Assembly: GCA_900755095.1 (NCBI GenBank)
Contig: CAAEFE010000118.1
Location: 1-36,634, forward strand
Length of the DNA: 36,634 bases
Direction of reading: 5' to 3'
DNA from: an uncultured Bacteroides sp.
GTDB taxonomy: Bacteria; Bacteroidota; Bacteroidia; Bacteroidales; Bacteroidaceae
Shown here: in pieces, positions 31,100-36,634 of the stretch
How positions within the stretch are numbered: position 1 is the first letter of the stretch
Layout of the letters: each line of letters starts with the position of its first letter
Program-made: the position numbers and the translations under genes
The notes under the pieces: generated by a model
What the model saw: the letters and a program-made list of their open reading frames with translations, nothing else
What the model was told of the DNA's origin: nothing
Database searches by the model: none

Positions 31100-33778
31100 A
31101 TGAAGAAAAAATTTGTTAGGGTAATGCTTTTTGGGGCATTGGCGCTTGCTACTGTCACTTATGTAGGCTGTAAAGACTATGATGATGACATCGACAATCT
31201 GCAAACCCAGATTGATGCAAATGCAGCAGGTCTTGCAGAACTGCAGGCAAAAGTGAATGCAGGTAACTGGGTAACAGACGTTAAAACTATCACTGGTGGA
31301 TTTGAAATTACTTTTAACAATGGAAATAAATATTCTATTGTGAATGGTAAAGATGGATCTGTCGTTAAAATTGGAGCAAATGGGAACTGGTTTATAGACA
31401 ATGTTGATACTGGAAAACCGGCACGAGGTGAAAAGGGTGAGACTGGTGCAACAGGTCCCCAAGGTCCTCAAGGTGAGACTGGCGCAACAGGTCCCCAGGG
31501 CCCTCAAGGTGAGACTGGCGCAACAGGTCCTCAAGGTCCTCAAGGTGAGACTGGCGCAACAGGTCCCCAAGGTCCTCAAGGTGAGACTGGCGCAACAGGT
31601 CCTCAAGGTCCCCAAGGTCTTACAGGTCCTGCCGGAAAATCTCCTTTTATTGGTGATGGAACAGGTGAATTTGAAAAAGATTATTGGTATTTCTATGATG
31701 ACGCTACAGATAAATGGGTGAAAGGTGATTATTCGTCAGCCACTGTTTATGCAGTACAGAATGAGGGATTACCTAGCTTTACTCTACATGTAAAAGATAA
31801 AACTACCGGAACAGAATTAACAACTATTCTGCCTACCGCAGCTTTGATTAGTAGCATTGAAGGAGTGACTATTGAGAATGGTAAAATCACTGCAGGCGGA
31901 ACAAAGGAACTTAAATTAAGTTATGCTCAATGCAAAGCTGATTTCACTTTTGGTATGGGTGATGAGAAAAAAGAATTTAAGAAAAATGACCTGTTAATAA
32001 CTAATTCCGGCGTGTTGAATGCGTTGATTAATCCGGTAGGTCCTGACTTTACTGATAGCAAATATCAAATCTATTTGATGAATTCTCAAAATGAAGCTAA
32101 TTTTGTTATCTCTAAGATCGAACAAAATAAAACTGCAAAACCATTGACACGTGCTACCGAAGCTAAAGTGAATCGTGGTGTTTACGACCTTACTGTTACA
32201 CTAAAAGATGGCTTGAATTTGGAGAATGCCCTTCCTGCAGATGAAGCATACGCATTCTGTACAAAAGACGCATGGAACAATGAAATAATCTCTGCTTATG
32301 ATGTTAAAATCAAACCGGAAGCAGTTACAAATGCTACTAAACTGGCAGATGCAGCAGTGTCCGCAAAAGTTGGTGAGGTACAGGTTTTGGATGACTTGGC
32401 AGCTGCAGCTACCACCACTCCTATGGATTTGAGTACAGTCTATGCATATTATTATAAGTTGGCAGCCGATGCTCCTGAAGGTGTAACATTGGGAACGAAC
32501 GAAGCCGGCAAACAAACCATCACTTCTACCAAAGGGCAAGAAGCAAAGGTTGAAGTCTGCTATATAACTACAAATGGCATTCCTTTTGATGGAGAAGCTC
32601 ATGAGGGCATTGATTATTCTAGCGTCGGTGGCTCCTCTGCTCCGGCTAAACTGACTGTCACCTTCAAGCAAATAGAAACAAAATCTTTGGCAGCACAGAC
32701 GGTAGTTTGGAATAAATCAGAAAAATCCGACATTGTTGTGTCAGCAGCTAATATTAAAGCAATCAAAGACGCTATTACTGCTGCTAAACTTGCTAGCTCA
32801 ACTGCTACGGTTAACGATGGAGACAAAGTGAAGTTCAGTGGTATTGGTGTTTCTGGTGATACTAAATATGATGACCTGAAACTGACAGTAGCCGCTGCAT
32901 ACAAGGGTACTATGGAAGTCGTATTGACAGTTGACGTCGACGCAACGAAGCAAATTATATTCAAAATGCCGGTAACTGTTGACTATAAGATGCCTGTATT
33001 TACAAAAACTTCAGGTATGTGGACTGAAGATGACGAGGTATCTCTTCTGATTAATGAAACTAAGAATGGTGATAAGATTCAGAGCATCAGCCTCGAAAGA
33101 GAAATGGGCTCAATCTTTACTACATGGAGCGCTATTACTGGCGGAGTTACTTCAGGTATATACAACAGCATTACGTATGCTATAGACAAGAATGGTGAAG
33201 ATCCTGTAGGAAGTGAATCTGACGGTAAATTCACAGTAGACATGGATCACGCTAAAGACAATATGGCATTGACCGTAAATGTAAATTGTCAACCTAACGA
33301 TGCTGCTGAACCTGCTTCAATTGCTAACCAAAAGGTGAAATTTATCTCATTATCAAAACTGCTTACATCAACATTTGGTGCAACGGACGCTAAAAAAGGT
33401 ATCACAACAGCGTATACAGCTGAAACCATAGATGCAGAGATTGATGTACTGGGTGACATTGTATGGAAAGACAGAAAAGGTAAGAATATGTGGCCGACTG
33501 CAAATGGTGAAACTTATGACACTAGTGTTTTGACTACTGCTGACGATGTTCTTGCTCTTTATGGATATTCTATTAAGGTAGAACTAAGTGATAAAGTTTA
33601 CTTCAAGTTTGATGCTAATAAGAAACTGAAATTAACAGCAGATGGTAAGGCCTTGAAGGGTCTTGTGCAAGATTTGGTAGTGACGGTTACTATTACTCCT
33701 TCAATCAGCTGGAGCGCGACATCTCCTGCAGCTGTAGTGAAGACAGTAACATTCCCTACTGCTCTCTTTGCAGATTAA
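31100..33778 (+). CDS. phase-variable surface lipoprotein 2 with collagen-like stretch
   Basis: The 892-residue protein begins like lipoprotein 1 ([14 protein letters not shown]), with lipobox YVGC (cysteine 24) and the export signal KDYDDDI. A short coiled coil ([19 protein letters not shown]) leads to a DUF4988-like module (about 53-108: [31 protein letters not shown]). Then comes a collagen-like Gly-X-Y region (about 110-178) with five exact 12-residue units [12 protein letters not shown]. The rest is beta-rich, and its C-terminal part ([35 protein letters not shown]) matches lipoprotein 1. The Gly-X-Y region may form a trimeric stalk. The protein is probably surface exposed and switched by segment 2. 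Confidence 0.82.
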   Translation: MKKKFVRVMLFGALALATVTYVGCKDYDDDIDNLQTQIDANAAGLAELQAKVNAGNWVTDVKTITGGFEITFNNGNKYSIVNGKDGSVVKIGANGNWFIDNVDTGKPARGEKGETGATGPQGPQGETGATGPQGPQGETGATGPQGPQGETGATGPQGPQGETGATGPQGPQGLTGPAGKSPFIGDGTGEFEKDYWYFYDDATDKWVKGDYSSATVYAVQNEGLPSFTLHVKDKTTGTELTTILPTAALISSIEGVTIENGKITAGGTKELKLSYAQCKADFTFGMGDEKKEFKKNDLLITNSGVLNALINPVGPDFTDSKYQIYLMNSQNEANFVISKIEQNKTAKPLTRATEAKVNRGVYDLTVTLKDGLNLENALPADEAYAFCTKDAWNNEIISAYDVKIKPEAVTNATKLADAAVSAKVGEVQVLDDLAAAATTTPMDLSTVYAYYYKLAADAPEGVTLGTNEAGKQTITSTKGQEAKVEVCYITTNGIPFDGEAHEGIDYSSVGGSSAPAKLTVTFKQIETKSLAAQTVVWNKSEKSDIVVSAANIKAIKDAITAAKLASSTATVNDGDKVKFSGIGVSGDTKYDDLKLTVAAAYKGTMEVVLTVDVDATKQIIFKMPVTVDYKMPVFTKTSGMWTEDDEVSLLINETKNGDKIQSISLEREMGSIFTTWSAITGGVTSGIYNSITYAIDKNGEDPVGSESDGKFTVDMDHAKDNMALTVNVNCQPNDAAEPASIANQKVKFISLSKLLTSTFGATDAKKGITTAYTAETIDAEIDVLGDIVWKDRKGKNMWPTANGETYDTSVLTTADDVLALYGYSIKVELSDKVYFKFDANKKLKLTADGKALKGLVQDLVVTVTITPSISWSATSPAAVVKTVTFPTALFAD
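31436..31615 (+). repeat. five tandem 36-bp units encoding [12 protein letters not shown]
   Basis: Units begin at 31436, 31472, 31508, 31544 and 31580. They differ only at silent sites (for example CCC/CCT and CAA/CAG), all in frame within lipoprotein 2. Copy number could change by slippage without breaking the frame. Confidence 0.97.
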
Positions 33779-33869
33779 TTTGAAATCATTCAATGTTCTA
33801 TTAGATAGTTCCTCTATATTTGCCTCTGGCAGAGGTGCGAGCTATTTCTAGAATGATATAACATAATAG

Positions 33870-33901
33870 GAGAGCCCGTGCTTGTTGAAGTGCGCTCTCT
33901 C
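33870..33901 (+). terminator. possible terminator after lipoprotein 2
   Basis: GAGAGC (33870-33875) pairs with GCTCTC (33894-33899); the T tail is weak. Another weak stem (CCTC/GAGG near 33822-33834) lies before it. Confidence 0.4.
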
Positions 33902-33911
33902 CATAAATATG

Positions 33912-34180
33912 AAACCCTTCTTCACCGAAGTGTGAAGATTATATGTTGAGAAGTGACAAAGCGAAGAGACACAGCTTGTGAAAGTCCATCCTTCCATCTT
34001 TGTTCTTCTATTAGAAAAGGGATGCCTCCCCACATTTCCCACTGGCATCCCTTTTATCTTTACTCTTGGAACGTCTTTTTTGTTGTACTAGAATCAAATT
34101 GCTAGTCGCCCATTTCCCTATAGGTAAAGGAGACGTCCCCAAGATACAGAAAGCCCGAGCTTGCGAAAGTCCGGGCTTTT
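33912..34180 (+). other. conserved 3' block, copy 2 (structured, non-coding)
   Basis: The second copy of the block at 29393-29660. Stems are kept: AAAAGGGATGCC / GGCATCCCTTTT, ACGTCT / AGACGT closing a region with ACTAG/CTAGT, and AAAGCCCG / CGGGCTTTT, a full pair here where copy 1 has a G-U. The 33779-34345 gap otherwise holds only the weak stems above and the promoter of the next gene. Confidence 0.7.
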
Positions 34181-34304
34181 CGTAATTTTGTGCAGTCATC
34201 ATCCCCTTATTTTATCGTCCCTAAGTTTCCGAGGAAATGTGCAGAATGAATGATTGAAAAGAATCTTTTAACCTGCTATGACAAAGAGTTCTATTAAAAA
34301 TATA

Positions 34305-34312
34305 TATCTTTG
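34305..34312 (+). promoter_or_regulatory. -7 box before the AAA-ATPase gene
   Basis: TATCTTTG fits TAnnTTTG and lies 33 bases before the ATG at 34346. The -33 region has no clear TTTG. Confidence 0.5.
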
Positions 34313-34345
34313 CAAGAAAGGCATTGATTAATAAAAGAAGAGAAT

Positions 34346-35905
34346 ATGAGCCATAAAATTTATCCGATCGGCATTCAGAATTTCGAAAAAATTCGTAATG
34401 ACGGTTATTTCTATATTGATAAGACAGCACTGATGTATCAAATGGTAAAGACTGGAAGTTATTACTTCTTGAGTCGTCCGCGCCGTTTCGGAAAGAGTCT
34501 GCTCGTCTCCACCTTAGAGGCCTACTTTCAAGGAAAGAAAGAACTGTTTGAAGGGCTGGCAGTGGAAAAATTGGAAAAGGACTGGATAAAATATCCTATA
34601 CTGCATCTGGACCTTAATATCGAGAAATATGATACATCCGAAAGTCTGGATAATATACTTGATAAATCGCTGACAGCATGGGAAAAACTATATGGTGCCG
34701 AGCCGTCCGAACGTTCGTTTTCTTTGCGTTTTGCCGGTATCATAGAGCGTGCCTGTAAGTTGGCGGGGCAACGTGTGGTTATTCTTGTCGATGAATATGA
34801 CAAACCCATGTTGCAAGCCATCGGTAATGAAGAATTGCAAAAGCAATTTCGGAATACATTAAAGCCTTTTTATGGAGCGCTTAAAACAATGGACGGTTGC
34901 ATCAAGTTTGCATTCCTTACCGGTGTGACAAAGTTTGGCAAAGTCAGTGTGTTTAGTGACTTGAACAACTTGGACGATATATCCATGTGGAATGAGTATG
35001 TCGAAATCTGTGGCATTAGCGAGCGTGAAATCCACAACAATTTGGAAACAGAGCTTCATGAATTTGCTGCTGCGCGCGGAATAACGTATGATAAACTTTG
35101 TGAAGAGTTGAGAGAGTGCTATGACGGGTACCATTTTACGCACAATTCTATTGGTATGTACAATCCGTTCAGTCTGCTTAATGCTTTCAAACGTAAGGAT
35201 TTCGGCAGTTATTGGTTTGAAACAGGTACGCCTACTTATCTGGTGAAATTGCTGCAAAAACATCATTATGACTTGGAGCGGATGACGCATGAAGAAACCG
35301 ACGCCCAAGTATTGAATAGCATAGACTCTGAATCTACTAATCCCATTCCGGTGATTTATCAGAGTGGTTATCTTACTATTAAAGGGTATGATGAAGAATT
35401 TGGAATGTATCGGTTAGGTTTCCCGAATCGTGAAGTAGAAGAAGGATTTGTCCGTTTCCTGCTTCCTTATTATGCGAATGTAAATAAGGTAGAATCTCCG
35501 TTTGAAATTCAGAAATTTGTTCGTGAAGTACGTTCCGGCGATTACAGCTCTTTCTTCCGTCGTTTACAAAGTTTCTTTGCTGATACCACCTACGAAGTGA
35601 TTCGCGATCAGGAATTGCATTACGAGAACGTGCTTTTCATTGTTTTTAAACTAGTCGGCTTCTATACCAAAGTGGAATATCATACAAGCGAAGGGCGCAT
35701 CGACCTTGTCTTGCAGACAGACAAATTCATCTATATCATGGAATTTAAACTGAACGGTACGGCAGAAGAAGCATTGCAGCAGATAAATGACAAGCATTAC
35801 GCTCTTCCTTTCGAGATGGATGAACGGAAACTCTTTAAAATAGGAGTAAATTTCAGTGCGGAAACCCGTAATATTGAAAAATGGATAGTTGAAGAAAATA
35901 GATAA
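34346..35905 (+). CDS. AAA-ATPase-like protein with C-terminal PD-(D/E)XK nuclease-like domain
   Basis: The 519-residue cytosolic protein belongs to the Bacteroides AAA_ATPase-like/PDDEXK_9 proteins. It starts with IYPIGIQNFEKIRNDGYFYIDKT, has Walker A SRPRRFGKSLL with K50 and S51, Walker B VVILVDEYDKP with D149 and E150, and a sensor-like FAFLTGVTKFGKVSVFSDLNNL near 190. The C-terminal nuclease-like core has D453 (GRIDLVL) and E466-F-K468 (YIMEFKLNG). The family is abundant in Bacteroides and its function is not established; nucleic-acid processing or defence are guesses. Length is normal and the gene appears intact, unlike the DUF4143 remnant at 19672. Confidence 0.88.
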   Translation: MSHKIYPIGIQNFEKIRNDGYFYIDKTALMYQMVKTGSYYFLSRPRRFGKSLLVSTLEAYFQGKKELFEGLAVEKLEKDWIKYPILHLDLNIEKYDTSESLDNILDKSLTAWEKLYGAEPSERSFSLRFAGIIERACKLAGQRVVILVDEYDKPMLQAIGNEELQKQFRNTLKPFYGALKTMDGCIKFAFLTGVTKFGKVSVFSDLNNLDDISMWNEYVEICGISEREIHNNLETELHEFAAARGITYDKLCEELRECYDGYHFTHNSIGMYNPFSLLNAFKRKDFGSYWFETGTPTYLVKLLQKHHYDLERMTHEETDAQVLNSIDSESTNPIPVIYQSGYLTIKGYDEEFGMYRLGFPNREVEEGFVRFLLPYYANVNKVESPFEIQKFVREVRSGDYSSFFRRLQSFFADTTYEVIRDQELHYENVLFIVFKLVGFYTKVEYHTSEGRIDLVLQTDKFIYIMEFKLNGTAEEALQQINDKHYALPFEMDERKLFKIGVNFSAETRNIEKWIVEENR

Positions 35906-35909
35906 AACA

Positions 35910-35944
35910 AAAAGGCGACTCGTTTTGACCGGGCCGCCTTTTCT
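35910..35944. terminator. bidirectional terminator between convergent genes
   Basis: AAAAGGCG (35910-35917) pairs perfectly with CGCCTTTT (35935-35942) and is flanked by A-rich and T-rich ends. It serves the ATPase gene (+) and the ribonuclease gene (-). Confidence 0.85.
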
Positions 35945-35946
35945 GT

Positions 35947-36634
35947 CTATTTGATTTCGATTTCTTCCTTCATATCGATTTCTTCTCCATGTGTATCATA
36001 GAACACATATTGCAGAAATGCGAGTTTTTGACTTGGAATAATCTTGATACCGAATCCGTATTTCATTTGCCACTTCCGTTTCAGAGAAACGAGTCCCTGA
36101 TTGATATAAGCGGCAACATACGGATGGACGTGTAACGAGAATTTCTTAACCTTCAGTTTATTGACCAGGTAATCAATTTTACTCTCCAAAGTGTCCGTAA
36201 AAAGAATGGACGACTTGATAGTGCCTTTGCCGAAGCAAGTAGGGCAGGTTTCGGTCGTGTTGACGTCCATTGCCGGACGCACACGTTGGCGTGTAATCTG
36301 CATTAGCCCGAATTTGCTAAGCGGCAGAATATTATGCCGTGCCCTGTCTTTCTGCATATTGGCACACATTCGTTCATAAAGCTTTTGACGGTTTTCGGCT
36401 TCATTCATATCGATGAAGTCGACGACAATGATACCACCCATGTCTCTTAATCGCAGTTGGCGGGCCAGCTCGTCGGCGGCTCCCAGATTTACTTCGAGTG
36501 CGTTACCTTCCTGCCCGTTGGCATTCTTGGTGCGATTACCGCTGTTCACGTCTACTACGTGAAGCGCCTCAGTGTGCTCAATAATCAGATAGGCACCACT
36601 CTTGTAAGAGACTGTTTTACCAAACGATGATTTA
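35947..36634 (-). CDS. rng: RNase E/G-family ribonuclease, C-terminal part (runs off the window)
   Basis: About 229 C-terminal residues of a single-strand-specific endoribonuclease that matures rRNA and starts mRNA decay. The reading frame is open to the window end (FGKTVSYKSGAYLIIEHTEA precedes the first in-frame ATG at 36549, so that ATG is not the start). Visible marks are the catalytic VVDVNSGNR and GGIIVVDFIDMNEAENR with their aspartates, ILPLSKFGLMQITRQRVRP, and the zinc-link CPTCFGKG. The C-terminal small domain ends in EEIEIK. The gene starts beyond 36634. Whether it is named RNase G or E cannot be told from this part; Bacteroides members are usually annotated Rne/Rng. Confidence 0.92.
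   Translation of the reverse strand, partial: KSSFGKTVSYKSGAYLIIEHTEALHVVDVNSGNRTKNANGQEGNALEVNLGAADELARQLRLRDMGGIIVVDFIDMNEAENRQKLYERMCANMQKDRARHNILPLSKFGLMQITRQRVRPAMDVNTTETCPTCFGKGTIKSSILFTDTLESKIDYLVNKLKVKKFSLHVHPYVAAYINQGLVSLKRKWQMKYGFGIKIIPSQKLAFLQYVFYDTHGEEIDMKEEIEIK

Noticed and set aside
31392..31721. Long open frames on both strands across the collagen-like repeats
   Set aside because: A 36-bp repeat without stops opens several frames at once; only the frame continuous with the lipoprotein has a signal peptide and domains.
34011..34202. Minus-strand 63-codon frame in conserved 3' block 2
   Set aside because: The same frame is broken by a stop in block 1 because of a one-base difference, so it is not kept as protein.

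Overview
The window looks like chromosomal DNA of a gut Bacteroides (B. thetaiotaomicron/ovatus type; the species cannot be fixed from sequence alone). The reasons are a SusC/SusD pair, many lipoproteins with acidic surface-export signals, promoters of the Bacteroides type (TTG about 20 bases before TAnnTTTG), A-rich start regions instead of Shine-Dalgarno sites, a complete bacterial inositol-lipid gene set, and DNA-invertase-controlled lipoprotein loci.

Layout. (1) 1-1724: C-terminal part of a DUF5686-type outer-membrane protein, cut off or broken at its 5' side. (2) 1833-7205: inositol-lipid operon with myo-inositol-phosphate synthase, a PgpA-like phosphatase, a GtrA-like membrane protein, a CDP-alcohol phosphatidyltransferase (PI-phosphate synthase), a PAP2/AUR1-like inositol-phosphoceramide synthase and a flippase-like membrane protein. 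A Fe-alcohol dehydrogenase follows (7339-8511). (3) 8731-19458: a six-gene SusCD-type uptake locus (SusC, SusD, DUF4843 lipoprotein, PKD-like lipoprotein, fimbrillin-like lipoprotein, HEXXHxxGxxH metalloprotease) with no glycosidase and no regulator, so peptides or glycoproteins are a likelier target than plain polysaccharide. (4) 19639-20184: remnant of a DUF4143-type ATPase. (5) 20332-24776, minus strand: a replication/lysis-like cassette with a DUF4248 protein, a putative helicase loader, a DnaB-type helicase, an HU-like protein, a 97-aa coiled-coil protein and an amidase. Its DnaB part looks richer in G+C than the flanks.

(6) 24979-34180 is the most striking part: two tandem direct copies of one cassette, each made of a tyrosine recombinase, a segment of about 306 bp bounded by inverted repeats and carrying a promoter, a large surface lipoprotein and a conserved 3' block of about 268 bp. 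This is the architecture of phase-variable surface-layer lipoprotein loci (BT1927 family of B. thetaiotaomicron). The best promoter in each invertible segment faces away from the lipoprotein, so both copies read as probably OFF here. The two copies share recombination-site arms but differ in the central core, which could keep the switches independent. The second lipoprotein carries a collagen-like Gly-X-Y stretch made of five 36-bp tandem repeats.

(7) 34346-36634: an AAA-ATPase/PD-(D/E)XK protein, a shared terminator, and the C-terminal part of an RNase E/G-family ribonuclease that runs off the window end. No tRNA, rRNA, CRISPR array or insertion sequence was seen.
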